Shown piece after piece: positions 45,887-57,788 of a DNA stretch of 64,000 nt. A program made the translations under genes and the position numbers. The stretch spans positions 6,079,184-6,143,183 of the forward strand of contig CM039133.1 of NCBI GenBank assembly GCA_022036555.1, in the 5' to 3' direction. The notes beneath the pieces are model-generated. The model made no database searches, had not been told where the DNA came from, and saw only the letters and a program-made list of their open reading frames with translations. Every line of letters begins with the position of its first letter. Within the stretch, counting starts at the first letter, position 1. This DNA comes from Microstegium vimineum. Lineage: Eukaryota; Streptophyta; Magnoliopsida; Poales; Poaceae.

Positions 45887-46197
45887 ATGAACAAAATGTT
45901 CTCGAAATACATTTCACATTCGTTCATAACTATGAGGTAGCCTCGACTCTGCCCCGGCAAAGTTGAGCCTCCCTCGGGGGCTAACAGGGGGGATCCCCTC
46001 CTAAGTCCTCCAAAAACTCGAACGTTTTTTCTAAACTCGGCTTTCCCTCTCGATCTTCGCCCCGAGTACGCTTCACGGCTAAGTAAAAAAGCGCCTCAAA
46101 CTCCCTAAGGGTCGAGGGCCGTCGAGCCGGGGACTCTCCTATGCCTCAGGGCTACAGTATCCCCACCCCTCCAGGGATACGAGCGTGTGTCGAACAC

Positions 46198-49100
46198 TTA
46201 GACTACAAGCAACGTCTCAGGCAAAGAAAAATAGGGACAACTCGAGATATAAAAACACCCAGATGCATCTCGAACAAAATGCATTAAGAGGCCCTCAGGG
46301 GCTCGATATCGTATCATTACAAAAGCTAAACTATTACATGGACCTTCTTGTCCGGATTTGGCTCGCAGGCCTCCGCTACTCATCGCCTTCATCTCTTGCG
46401 GGGGAAGCACCTCGGCCTCGAACAGCTTCGCCAGCTCTCCGCCAGGCACCTCGGCGGCGTCGATCAGCTCGCGGCATTTCGGCACGTTCTCTTCTTCGCT
46501 CAGCCTCGGGTCGACGACGAAGCCGCTGGAGACGACGTTGAGGTCGTAGATGTAGCCCGAGCGGACAACCGCGAGCACCCGCTTCACACAGATGTGAAGG
46601 GCGGCCCGGACCTGCTCCGTCACTTTGTCGTTCGCAGCGAAGAGCCGGCGCAAGAGGGCGTCTCTGCGCACATCCCCAGCGACCGGCAGCTCCGGCTTGA
46701 TCCCCAGACCATCGCAGAAGGAGGAGACGGCGTCCCTGAGCCTCTCGTTGAAGCTCGTTTCCGCCACGAGGAGACCCTGGAGACTGGTTAGGTCCTCGTG
46801 GAGTCGGGCCTTGTCCCCATCGAGCTCTGCCAGAACAAATAGAAGGTTGCGTCAAAACCAAAAAGCAGGGGAAGGAGCGAAACCAAGCAAGCTCAACGAC
46901 TTCTCCAAAAAACTCACCGTTGGCGTATCCCTCCAGGGTGACGAAGTCCTGCTCGGCCCTCTGGAGTTGGTGGCGGACCTCGACGAGCTCTGCAGCTTGG
47001 TTGTTGTTTCTAGTCCAGAGGTCCTCGATGACCTTGCCAGTACCATCGAGGGCCCTCTTCTGGTTGACGGCCACCTCCCCCAAAGTGATGACTTGGGCTC
47101 GAGCCGTCGCCTCCACGACACCAAGCTCCTGGACCCGCCCCTCGAGGAAGGTGCGGTCGACAGCCGCCTGCTTCAAGTTGGCCTCGAGCTAGCAGATACG
47201 CTCCGCCACCCGGGCCGCTTCCTCCCTCTGCAGGACGAGCTCCTCTTCCACCTTGCGTCGGGCCTCCTGGGCAGCATCCCGCTGCTGCCCGACCTCGATA
47301 ACCGCTTTGAGGGCATCCTCGACCCTCGACTGCGCCACCTCTTGGGCGGCCCGGGCTCCCTCCTGCACGACCGCCACCTCGGCCTTCGCCCGAGTTGCCT
47401 CACCCTCCGCCTTCTCCAGCGAGGTGCGGAGGACGGGGAGCTGGCGCCACTCCTCCTGCGCCTGCAGGATGAACTGGGACTTTTGATGTGACCTCGCCCG
47501 CAGTATCTACCAAAGATAAAAAGGAAGGTCGTCAGAAAACAACAAATAGCGGCAAAATAACCGAGGCAAGTCGAAAGGGAGAGGACGAAACTTACGTTCA
47601 TTCCCTTGGACAAATCTTCGGACGCGACTCCCACGGCCACGCGCGACGCGTGGTCGAGCCACGCCCGGAATTCTTCCATGTTCTCCCACTCCCCAAGCTT
47701 GGCCTGGTCGTCGAGCTTGAAGAATTCGCCTCCCGAGCCTCTGGGGTCGGGCAGCTCGAGCACCTTCTGCCCCCAGAGACCCCTGGAGCAGTCGACCCTC
47801 CTCTGCACCGCGTCGGCGATGCCCCTACCCATCTCTAGGGTACCTCCATGGGACATCACCCGCTCGGACAACTTGGGGAAGTTGATCGCCCCCTCGAGCC
47901 GGGCGATCCTCTCCTCAAAACGGTCTTGGAGGGCCGCCATCGACGCCTCCGGGAATATTCCTGCGCAGTAAGGAAAACACACGTCAGCAACAAAGGTTGC
48001 AGGCGCACCGCGGTCCCCTCCCTCCACAATGACTAAGCGAAACGATGCATTACCTCGGGATGACGGCTGCCCGACCTCGACAACGGCCCCCTCCGGTCCC
48101 GACTGGAGGGCCGTCGTCGCAACCGTCTCCCCCGGAGCCATAAACTCCGCCACCATATCGGCCACCTCTACAGCGGTGGCCTGCACCGACGCCCCAGACA
48201 TCTCTGCCGCGGGCGTCGCCTCGAGCTCCTCGGCCCGTCCCCCCTCCGCAGGTTCGGCGAGCGGCGCTGAGGTCCCCTCGACGGAGGCCTTCGCCGGCGA
48301 AGGCTCCTCCAACACGGCCGCAGCCGCACCCCCGTGCTCGCGCTGCAGGCGCGCCTCCCACGAGCCGAGGCTCTCGGGCCACTCCTTCGGCGCCGGGCAA
48401 GCCGGCGTCTCCCCCTCGCTGGCGGAGGCCACATCCACCACCTCCACCTCAGCGACGGGCTGGGGCTCAACCACCATCGCTACGACCTCCTCTGGCGCCG
48501 GCTCTGTCCCCACCAATGCGACGGGTCGACCCGCCTCCTCCGCCTGAGCTCACTCTGGAGCGGCCAGCGCGTGTCCGCGCGCCATCACCTCCCGCGCCTC
48601 AGCCACCCACGCTACAGCTGAGGCGGGGGCCGAGGGGGACGAGGTGGCGGGACTGGCCCCGACGGCCATCTGGACTGCGGCCTCCGCTCTTAGCCTCTTG
48701 ACCGGAGTGAGGGACGCGCCCTCCATCGAGTGTTTCGTCCTGAAAAAAGGAACCCATACATGACGGTGAGCACAACTTGTAACCAACAACAAAAACTCGG
48801 ATCGACAAGAAGGCAACTTACCCCAGCGGAGTCATGGGGGTCCGCCCGGCGGACCTCGAACCCCTCGGGGGCTTCTCCGAGGCGCGGCGGGAGCCGCTCC
48901 TCCTACCAGCGCTGGCCGCGGTAGGGTTCGAGGCCTCTCCCGGCGCCGTCTCCTGGGCGGGGGCCGACGACGTTTCCGTCGACCCCCCCCCCCCCCCCGA
49001 CCTCCTCCTGCGTCGATGGGCCCGACGCCCGTGCGCTCGACCGAGCAAGCGCTGGGGGCGTGCTCGACCGACCTCTCGACGGGGATCGCGACTAACGCCC

Positions 49101-50607
49101 GCGCGACTGCCGCGGCACTTCACCTCGAGGAGCCACGGGGCGCTCGCCCCGCGGCTCGATCTCGCCAGTCAAGGCCGACCTCGACGTCGACCCCTCTTCA
49201 CCTTCGGTTCCAGCGGCCGCCCTCTGCCGCTCGGGCGCCGCTTGTTCCTCCTCGAGCCCTCCTTGCGTCTCGACCTCCCCGTCGCTGCTCTCCTCCTCCT
49301 CATCCTCCTCCGAGGGCGACTCCTCCTCGGAAAGGCCGGCCCGCCTCTGCCGGGCCTGGCGCTGTTCGCGCTCCTGCTTCTCTTGGGCCCTCTTGCTCTT
49401 CTTCTTCTTCGCCTTGTCCTTGTCCTTCTTCTCTTGCTCGGCCTGAAGGCGTCTCGCCTGGGAGTCGCCCCGCTCCTCCTTCACCGGTGGCAGCGACTTC
49501 CGGAAGATGACGTTCCCCTGAGGGGCACACAGCAGTTAGAACACAGGAAAAGAAGGCGAACAAGACAGGCAAGAAGGACATTAACAGGGAGAAGGTGCCG
49601 TACCAGCTGGACATGCCCCTGGTCAGGCATCATGGAAACACTGGCGACGCCCTTCACCTCGAACGCGCTGGCGAACGAAGCGCGCACCCGGCGAACCACC
49701 CCCTCGAGGGGTAGCTCGTCCTCCATCAGGCGGCACCCCGCGAGATCGACCCCGGGCGCATCTCGTCGAGGCGTAGCGTGCGAGCCATCAGCGGCATGAC
49801 CCGCCGCTGATGGAAGGCCGACACAACGATCGCCGCCGTGGGTCCCGCCTTCTTCAAACGGGCAATCGTGTCAAGCAGGTGGCCGAGGAGTGACTGCTTC
49901 TTCCTCTCGATATCGTACCTCCAGTGATCGGGCCTCGCGTCGATTGTCCTCCCGATGTAGGCGGGGAACAAGCCGTCGTCATTCCTCAGGTAGAACCACC
50001 CGGAGTGCCATCCGGAGTGGCTCGACGTGAGCTTCGCTGGGATCCAGCTGTCCACCCTCTTGAGGGAGATGCTGCAGCACCCCGTCCTCACCATCTTGCG
50101 GTTGCCGAGCCCAGCCGAGGCGTGGAACAGACTCGCCTCGAACAGGTGGAGCCACAGCTCCCAATGCGGCTCCACCCCCAGGTATCCTTCGCACACCGCG
50201 GTGAAGACCGCCGCGTGACAAACGCCATTGGGGGAGAGGTGTTGGAGCTCCATGCCGTAGTAGTGGAGGATCCCACGCAGAAGACGGTTGGGGGGAACTC
50301 CTAGTCCTGCCCGGTGGAAAGCTTCGAAGCTAACCACATAGCCCTCCGGTGGGTTGGGCTCAGCATGCTCCCGCGGCGGCACCACCCACTCCGGCCGGTC
50401 GACGGAGGTGATGGGCCGGAGGAGGCCGCTCTCCACCAGGTCTCCCAGGCGCAGCACGGTCGCCGACGATGGGAGCCACGCATCAGGGCCGTGCAGACGG
50501 TAGCTTGCCATGGGGGCAGAGAGGTTGGTGCGCTCGGACGTGGGGGTGGAAGGTATGTTCCCAATCTTCCCTCTCCTTACTCTCACGCGCGCGGAGGTCC
50601 GGCTCAA
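46198..50607 (-). pseudogene. Antisense multi-exon gene of the Ty3/Gypsy element (putative gypsy-type Transposase_28 domain)
   Basis: Minus strand between integrase and the 3' LTR. The first exon (about 50511, MASYRLHGPDAWLP, to 49735) carries a domain seen in many plant retroelements (PF04195 type): EGYVVSFEAFHRAGLGVPPN, RGILHYYGMELQHL, EGYLGVEPHWELWLHLFEA. Then come a Lys/Glu-rich segment (49484-49092), an Ala/Glu-rich part with EEFRAWLDHASRV (48516-47590), a long coiled coil (47470-46900) and a C-terminal ERLRDAVSSFCDGLGIKPE unit (46767-46198). Likely introns separate these. One-base changes break it near 49755 and 49100. Antisense genes here are known in Tat elements such as Grande (gene 23); function unknown. 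Confidence 0.7.
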
Positions 50608-50729
50608 AGGGCGTCTAAGGCAATGGCGGGAAGAAAGGAAGCAGGGAAGGCGATGGCGAGAAGAAAGCCGCCGACTCCCGATCTTCGGTATTTATAACCG
50701 GAAGCCCAACCGGCGGATCCAACAAACAG

Positions 50730-51480
50730 GCAAGTGAATTTCCGCATTCAATGCGCCCACCTACCGCCTCCTCATATTCCTCCATGATAAGGCGCACCTG
50801 TCGCATCATCGGGTTCCACACCGCACTCCACGCCGCGCCCTGTGCCTGCTACCGCTGCGGCCGAACGGACATCTCCTAAAAAGGCGCGCCTACGGCGGAC
50901 AGCGCGCGATGGTAAGCGTTATCTTCGGAGGTAAGCAACGGACGTCGGTCCGTCCGTCAAAATCTCGAAGGGACGAAGGCTGGCCCTCAAACAGGGTTCG
51001 ACAGCCACCCTCGAGTACCTGAGGTCTGTAAGGACCTCGGGTTACAGACTCCGGTCCGCTCCTAAGTCTCGAAAGGGCGAAGGCTGGCCCTCGAACAGGG
51101 TTCAACAGCCGCCCTCGAGTACTCGAACCCAATGGGTGAATCCGACAAAAGACAGGTATGTCCCGCATTTAATATACCTACCTACCTCCCCCTTGTATTT
51201 CACAGGGCTGGTCCAACGAAAAGACAGTCGAACGAGCGTACCGACAGCGAGCGTCAACTTCGAAGGCAAGCGGCGGACGTCGACCCGTCCGTCAAAATCT
51301 TGAGGGAGCGAAGGCTGACCCTTGCATAGGGTTCGATAGCCGCCCTCGAGTACCTGAGGTCAGGAAAGACCCAGGGTTACGAACTCCGGTCCACCCCCAA
51401 ATCTCGAGGGGGCGAAGGCTGGCCCCACGAACAGGGTTCGACAGCCGCCCTCGAGTACGCGAGTCAGGGATGACCCGGGG
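50730..51480. repeat. Direct duplications in the 3' spacer of the retroelement
   Basis: A unit with gggcgaaggctggccc, agggttcgacagccgcc and ctcgagtac occurs at about 50962, 51064, 51294, 51398 and again at 51960. The longer block 50730-51063 (ending gacgtcggtccgtccgtc plus one unit) is repeated at 51130-51397 with divergence. Together they make a degenerate higher-order repeat before the 3' LTR. Confidence 0.75.
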
Positions 51481-51539
51481 GCGCCAGGCGCGAGCCCCTA
51501 GCTCGAGAACGAACTCTTGAGGGCCCCCGGGACATATCC

Positions 51540-51598
51540 GAGGCATAACCACGGAATACCCGGCGTAGGGATCCTTGGGTATTCCGTGGTTATGCCTC
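51540..51598. repeat. Perfect 22-bp inverted repeat with 15-nt loop
   Basis: Left arm 51540-51561 (gaggcataaccacggaatac plus cc) and right arm 51577-51598 are exact complements. It lies in the spacer before the 3' LTR. Confidence 0.95.
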
Positions 51599-52124
51599 AG
51601 GGCTAGGTATTCCACACGGTCTTTCTTAATAAGGACGCCTCAGGGCTTCTATCGACCCCTATCGAACGGGGCACGTGTTCTCACTTGGATTTTTACCCGT
51701 ACCGGGCAGTTATCTGCACGACACCAGCTCACAGAGGACTTCGAGGCTCGTCCTAACGAGGATAGCACGATGTTCTTCTCCCCACAATCCGAACGCAAGG
51801 ATCTGTGGGAAGGACGCTAAGAGATAGTGAAAGCCCAGCCACGCATGGCTCGAGGGCCGGACTACGCACGACACCCCTCGACGAAAGAGGGTCAAAAACA
51901 CTCGTAGCCTGGCAGACAGAGTCGACCCCTCGGTAGGGGCGCTGTGACTCCAGTGTAACGCTCGAGGGAGCAAAGGCTGGCCCTCGAAAGGGTTTGACAG
52001 CCGTCCTCGAGCACCTACCTCTTTTCAGGAAGTGGAACGTTCATCACCTGGCGAACAGAATCGACCAGTCGGTAGGGCGCCACGACCCCAGGTCATTCTA
52101 AACCCTCTCGATAAAATACACATC

Positions 52125-52292
52125 ATAGCCCCCAGAGGAGTTCTTAATCACTCCTCTGGGCCTCGGGGGCTACCCCGCGGGGTGCGCTCGCGCGCACCCC
52201 ATGGAGAATCGAACCTCTTACTAACTCCGCATGTCAAAGGCAAAAGCCCCTATGCGGATTCTTCTTATCCGCATAGAGGCTCGGGGGGCTAC
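52125..52292 (+). promoter_or_regulatory. Two stem-loops and polypurine tract before the 3' LTR
   Basis: ccagaggagt/actcctctgg (about 52132-52160) and cctatgcggat/atccgcatag (about 52246-52274) are inverted repeats. The purine tract gaggctcgggggg (about 52275-52288) directly precedes the 3' LTR and would prime plus-strand DNA synthesis. Confidence 0.65.
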
Positions 52293-53239
52293 TGTCGGGT
52301 ACAAAGGTAAGGGGTACCCTAAACCCTTGGATAAACTAACGCTCAACATAGCAACCACTTTTAAGACAGGATCCGATCGTCCATTCGAATCCATGGAGAA
52401 AGGCCCATCACACGAAGGTCTTCCTCACCGACAACAGCAACCAGCCGTGGGCTGGCCCATTGCTGGAAAAACTGACGGACAGGGGTCGAACGAACGACCC
52501 CCCGCCTCCGCCTCGACTCCAACTGACGGACAGGGGTCGAACGAACGACCCCTCCGCCTCCGCCTCGACCCCGAATGACGGATAGGGGTCGAACGAACGA
52601 CCCCTCCGCCTCCGCCTCGATCCCGAATGATGGACAGGGGGTCGAACGAACGACCCCCGGACAGGAGGCTCGACCGATTTCCCTGCTCCCAGCATGGGGT
52701 AAAGGGGATCCGATGCTACCTGCCCCCGCCTAACGCCATGGGCACACACTGCCGCGGTCAAATCCACCAACTCGTCGCCCATGCCCTAGACTTCCGTCCA
52801 CTGCACTGCCTCTGTAGCCACATTGCAGGTACGGACTCCAGGGGCGCCACCTCGAACCGTGAACATGACAGCCCTCGACTGTGTCTTCAGGGATACGACA
52901 GGGCCAGGCCGGTCTCGACCCCCCCCCCTCGACCAGGAGGCTCGACCCCTGGCTCAACCACTCCAGCATGGGATCCGTCTCATCCGCTCCGTCCTGCTTC
53001 AGCTGTGGGACTCGCACCCGCCTCCCGAAGGTCAACCCTACTACGCCATGTTGTACGGCGGTGCCCGGTCAGCCATCACCATGCCCTGAGCACCGGAAAG
53101 ACAGGAAGGCCATGCCGCCACAGTGATCGACGTCTCATCGCAAGCATTGCGCCGCAGACATCTCTCCCATGCCTCTACAGTTTGGGACATTTGTACTCTC
53201 AGGCCTCCCTTTGGTCTATAAAAGGGGACGTCGAGACCA
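52293..53239 (+). repeat. 3' LTR, truncated after the TATA box
   Basis: Collinear with the 5' LTR from TGTCGGG to ggtctataaaaggggac and gacc at 53239, then unrelated host-like DNA. About 363 bp of the 5' LTR (35750-36112) have no counterpart. The tandem array around ggggtcgaacgaacgacccc has about four units here against about three in the 5' LTR. Confidence 0.9.
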
Positions 53240-54000
53240 TCATATCTTCTAAATTTTCTTGGACATATGACAACAGTTTTTTTTATTGGTTTGGAATCAG
53301 GATGTTCAGGAAGGGCTCAAATATATGAGGGATGAGTATGGCACGAAGATAGCAAGTTCAGAGTTTATAGCTGAAGCTTTTCTGTAGTGACTGCATATAT
53401 GTTCAATTTAGATAACTTTTGTTAGCCTATAGATGCAGCAGAATTGCATATCAGTTTGGCTGTACATTATATTCCAATCAACTCGAGAATGCTTGCTTTG
53501 TAAATGGACCAGTCTCATGAATTTAGAAGTGAGTATATATGTCCACAACAAAGGGAGTATATACTTTTACTCCCTTGTAAAAATATGTACACATAGTCAA
53601 AATTGTAGATACCATACATAATGTTTTGTAAAGTACGTAGTAGTATGTATATATACTTTTAGTCTCTTTGCAAGAGTATATACTAATACTAGCTCGTGTC
53701 AAAAAAGTATGCACAAATACTAGCATACTATTTGTTTTCTCCATCATTTGAATATGCATATATGACCCCAATATTATTACTATTATTTTTTGTTTAATTA
53801 AAGCTGGGTTCACCATGATGACTTTTTCTATGGAACATGAACCTCTTTTTTTTAAAAAAAAATGTTGATTCTGCAAAGAACATGTATGTACTCATACTTA
53901 TAGTCTAATAGTCAAATAGATCATAGATTTATCCCTATGTAAACCACACCATATTCTAGAGATATAAATACATGCACGTATATATCCACTCCTTCCATGG

Positions 54001-54042
<42 letters not shown>

Positions 54043-54890
54043 ACATACCTCTAATAATTTAGAAAAGTATGAACGCATACTACGCTACATACATATGGAT
54101 ATATACTCTCTATATAGCCTGTATCAGCATATACTATACTTGTCATAGGGTATACTATATACTGCAAAAGTACTAGTTCATACTCGTGTCAAAAACTATG
54201 TTCACTTACTATCATACTTCTCCGATAAATCGTCATCAAGGATATATACTTGCTCTATAAATTGATTTACATATTAATATTAATGCAACTCTAAAAATAT
54301 GTGTACTCAAACTATAATAACATATATACTCTATAATTACATACTCATGGAGTCTCCGTTCAAAAAAGGCCATTTAAAAATTAATACACATCACGAAGTA
54401 TACGTATATATTTTCCTGGCATGCATACTCGATTGAAAAACTGTATAAATACTCATACAAAGGCCATTTAAAAGTTAATACATACACGCCACGGAGTATA
54501 TGTACATACTCCTGCCATGAAAACTCGATGAGAAAATTTCCTGCCATACATACTCGATGAGATCGAATGTATATATACTAGTACTTTATATGCATATATA
54601 CTTCTATATATAGGTATATATATGCTCATACTCTCATAGATGCATATATACGTATGTATTACTCGTATTAATTCTCAGCGCATTCACGTGAAAACTAGAT
54701 ATATATGCCCCACCATACCTTGTTTAGTCGATCCGGAAAGCATGAATTAAGGTGTTCTTTTGTATTATGCCCTTTTAGTCTTTTAGAGCGACAGACGATT
54801 CCTCCTTGGACATTGTTTTTCACTCATCTACTACCAGCATACATACCCGCCGCCCATGTAGTGTACCCACCCTGCTCTCACTTCCCCTAT
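53240..54890. other. AT-rich intergenic DNA, no gene seen
   Basis: Highly AT-rich with many gtatatac/catactcg words, an (AT)n run at 54001-54041 and no coding frame of note. 53240-53400 may be the right flank of the original retroelement insertion site. Confidence 0.6.
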
Positions 54891-56524
54891 CACTACTACA
54901 AAAGGGGCTTTTAACCCTGATTGGTAAGGGTCTTTAGCCCCGGTGCCTGAACCGGGGCTAAGGATTTGGGACTAAATGTCCCACCTTTAGTCGGTTCTCA
55001 GGCTTGGGACTAAAGGGTGCGCAAGGGGTGCACGACGAAGCATCTTTTAGTCCCGGTTGGTGGACTAAAGGTCTTTTTTTATTGATTTTGGTTTTGTGTA
55101 TTTTGGTTTTACAATTAGATTAGGTATTCAAATGTGTATTCTTCGCTGCTAATACATGTATTCGCGCATTTATAAGTTAGTTTCAAGCATTAAACCCACT
55201 TATAAGTTAGTTTTGTAGCCTCCGTGACGTGTTTAACACACTCTTCCTCCCAGTATCGGCCGCGGCATCCAGTGCTATCCCACTGAAAAAAGAATACAAA
55301 ATAAGCACTTTAATCAAAATCACCAGGTAAAATATAGGTACACATTAACCATAACCATCAAATGTGACAAAATATATAACTCACATTGCGATCTGGACAC
55401 TTATAGAAGATCCGACCGTTGTTGACACCCGCCTTCCCCACTCGGTATTCTTTCACAATCTTTTGCATACACTCGCCACAGGTAATGAGAGGGAGGTCTG
55501 GCCTTAGTCGTTTTGGAACCCGATCAGAGGCCGAGTACCCCAAAGCAGTTGTCATCTACGACTCTCTATACTCATTTTTAAACTAGAAATTATAAATTCC
55601 TCGTATTCTAAACAAAGAAAATAAAAAAAACTAAAATTTACATTTTCTCTAAAATCATCAAATGTGCCATGTATACAACTAAAGTATTCTAGGTAGCTAC
55701 CTTTTTCATCTAAATATGTAAAGTTATCAAGATATTGTGAGCTCAAGTGGCATATAAATTAAGAACAATCCACCATAAATCCTCATATTCTAAATAAATA
55801 AAATAAAACAACTAGAATTTTATATTTCTCTAAGTTCATCAAATTTGCATGCATATAAATTAAAGAGGATTTGCATGCACACAAATTTAATTAAATAATA
55901 CACTAAAATCTCTATTTCTATAACCATGAAATATGGTAAACATAATAGTAATGAAATGTGTATACTTTGGATACTCAAATGATTGTAGCAATGAAAACTA
56001 TATATATCAAGTGATTTAAGATTTAAAATGAAAAAAGGGAGACATCATAAAGAAAAATCACATATATAATACACACACACCAAAAAATAACATATATGAT
56101 GAATGCTAAAACATGAGAGGATGGATATACTAACCTTTCAACAAATAGATGGCGGTGTAGAAGTGCTCAAATGAATCAATGGCTTGAAGTGAGAAGAAGA
56201 ACACTAAGAACACAGTGAAGAAATGGAGCTCGGCTCGGGCTGGGGGGAGGAGGGATAGTTCAAATAGGGGGGAGGACTATTAATCCTGGTTCTTGTTATA
56301 AATCGAGACTTAAGGACCACCTTTACTCTCGGTTGGTGCCTTTAGTCCCGGTTGGTAACACCAACCGGGACTGAAAGCCCCCCTGACAATGTCTGACGCC
56401 CGTAGCCGTTAGGAGGGGACTTTTAGTCTCGGTTGGACTAAAGGTATCTTTAGTCTCGAACGAAAATTTCGCCGGGACTAAAGCTGTTTTGGGACATCGA
56501 CGAAAGGTGTGTTGTGTAGTAGTG
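54891..56524 (-). mobile_element. Non-autonomous CACTA element with GRF zinc-finger gene, TSD TAT
   Basis: Starts CACTACTACAAAAGGGG and ends GTGTAGTAGTG, flanked by TAT at 54888-54890 and 56525-56527; 1634 bp. Subterminal repeats are of the TTTAGTCCCGGTTGG type in both orientations (54900-55080 and 56280-56480), a widespread grass CACTA family. It carries a small two-exon minus-strand gene. Confidence 0.9.
55190..55555 (-). CDS. Captured GRF-type zinc-finger protein in CACTA
   Basis: Exons 55385-55555 and 55190-55282, joined in phase 0 (donor aat/gtgag, acceptor ttcag/tgg). Product starts MTTALGYSASDRVPKRLRPD and contains LITCGECMQKIV, NNGRIFYKCPDRN and WDSTGCRGRYWEEE. This CxxC...GR.FYKCP...C pattern is the GRF zinc finger, which binds single-stranded nucleic acid in some proteins. 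It ends TAA at 55190-55192, about 88 residues. Many grass CACTA elements carry such genes; whether it is translated is unknown. Confidence 0.65.
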
Positions 56525-56866
56525 TATCTCTCTCGCTCTTAGCTCTAGCTCAACACCTGTGATCATGGCAACGAGATCCCTCCTCGGTCAAGTCTCCTCC
56601 TCCTCCAATAATCCCTTCCCTATTTGTGCCCCTCCTTTCAACACCGGTTACCCATGTGCATGGGATGGAAATGAGCTCAATAGCCACTTTTTTATTAAGG
56701 CCTCGTTTGCTTTCTCTAGAACATAGTGTTTTTGGCCGGAATTATTTCAATCATTATATAAACTACACAGGCATTGTTGGCTAGATTAGTTTCGGGTCTT
56801 CATTTCGAGATAACTGAACATGGTCTAAGTATGCCTCTTATAGATTGTAATTGTTTTACTTTTGTA

Positions 56867-56981
56867 CCCTCTCTGTTATAAATTATAAGTCGCTTGGACT
56901 TGTCTGATACATCTAGACTGTACATAGGAAAGTAGATGTATCAAAAAAGTAAAAATAACTTATAATTTAAAACGGAAAGGG
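56867..56981. mobile_element. Short Stowaway MITE, TSD TA
   Basis: ccctctctgttataaattat at the left pairs with ataatttaaaacggaaaggg at the right; TA on both sides (56865-56866, 56982-56983). 115 bp. Confidence 0.8.
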
Positions 56982-57257
56982 TAGAAAACAAATAATCAGC
57001 TTGGCCATTTTCAGTTTTCTCTCTCCTAATATGCTCTCTATATCCATCCCCAAACAAGTTAAAATCTTGTTTGCCGATGGTTCAAACTTTTGCAAAGATG
57101 ACAAACTATATTTATTATATATATATATATAAACTAATTTAATAAATTTTATTACGCAGATCGTGGAATATATATATTTGTATAATCAATTTATTTAGAT
57201 ATATAGATATCTGTACTATTTTTGTAAATCAAGATATAAAATTAAAAGTGTTTGAGG

Positions 57258-57490
57258 GGGTGTTTAGATCTCTTCAAAATTTCAAAACTTTACAAGATTT
57301 ACTGTCATATTGAATCTTTAAACACATGTAAGAAGCATTAAATATAGGTAAAAAAATAACTAATTGTACGGTTTGTCTGTAATTTTTGAGATGAATATTT
57401 TAAATCTAGTTACTCTATGGTTGGACAATATTTACAAACGAAACGCTATAGTTCAAAATTTTATAAAAAAAATTGAATCTAAACGTGGCC
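57258..57490. mobile_element. Probable MITE with weak terminal repeats
   Basis: ggggtgtttagatctcttca at the left and gaatctaaacgtggcc at the right resemble the gtgtttggatcc-type ends of common grass MITEs. The inner sequence (attactgtcatattg...ttacaaacg) is AT-rich. Target-site duplication not clear. Confidence 0.35.
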
Positions 57491-57606
57491 TTAATCATCG
57501 AGAAGGAAAAATATATGTTTATTTTGGAACGGAATATAAAAAAGCCACGCCTAGCTTTTGAATTTTAGAGGTGGTTCAGTTTGATTTTGAGGTTTCCAGC
57601 ACTGCA

Positions 57607-57712
57607 TATGGGAGCTGAAACTCAAATACAGAACTCGTGAGTGACCGTGGCGGATATTGTCGTGTGGTGCCACTTCCACTTTCCCCAATCCCTATCCATT
57701 GGGTCCATCCCC
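57607..57712 (+). repeat. Promoter-proximal segment duplicated at 63056-63195
   Basis: tgggagctgaaactcaaata, accgtgg.ggatattgtcgt and cacttccactttccccaatc are shared with 63056-63195 in the same orientation. The second copy has an extra 34-35 bp (cgcacgtacgggcggg region). Here it forms the upstream region of the DUF1618 gene. Confidence 0.85.
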
Positions 57713-57788
57713 CGCCGCCGCATCGCATCCCCATCTCAAAACCCTAACCCTGCTGCCTGCCGTCGATCTCCACTGCTGCGGCGGCAGC

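Larger units (their letters stand above)
34876..53239 (+). mobile_element. Large damaged Ty3/Gypsy LTR retrotransposon, probably Tat lineage (Grande/RIRE2-like)
   Basis: 5' LTR 34876-36112 and truncated 3' LTR 52293-53239, both beginning TGTCGGGTACAAAGGTAAGG. A primer-binding-type sequence TTGGCGCGCTAGG follows the 5' LTR and a purine-rich gaggctcgggggg precedes the 3' LTR. Order gag, protease, RT, RNase H, integrase is that of Ty3/Gypsy. A long spacer after integrase holds an antisense gene. Two foreign solo LTRs are inserted (39067-40307 and 42207-44423); without them the element is about 14.9 kb, in the Grande size range. Frames carry many stops and indels, so it is not autonomous. The lineage name is inference from layout. 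Confidence 0.9.

Noticed and set aside
46348..49799. Long plus-strand frames overlapping the antisense gene
   Set aside because: Shadows of the GC-rich minus-strand frames; translations are Ser/Arg/Leu-rich and lack domains, while the minus frames show coiled coils and a known domain.
54001..54700. A satellite array in the AT-rich region after the retroelement
   Set aside because: Words such as gtatatac and catactcg recur but without a fixed period.
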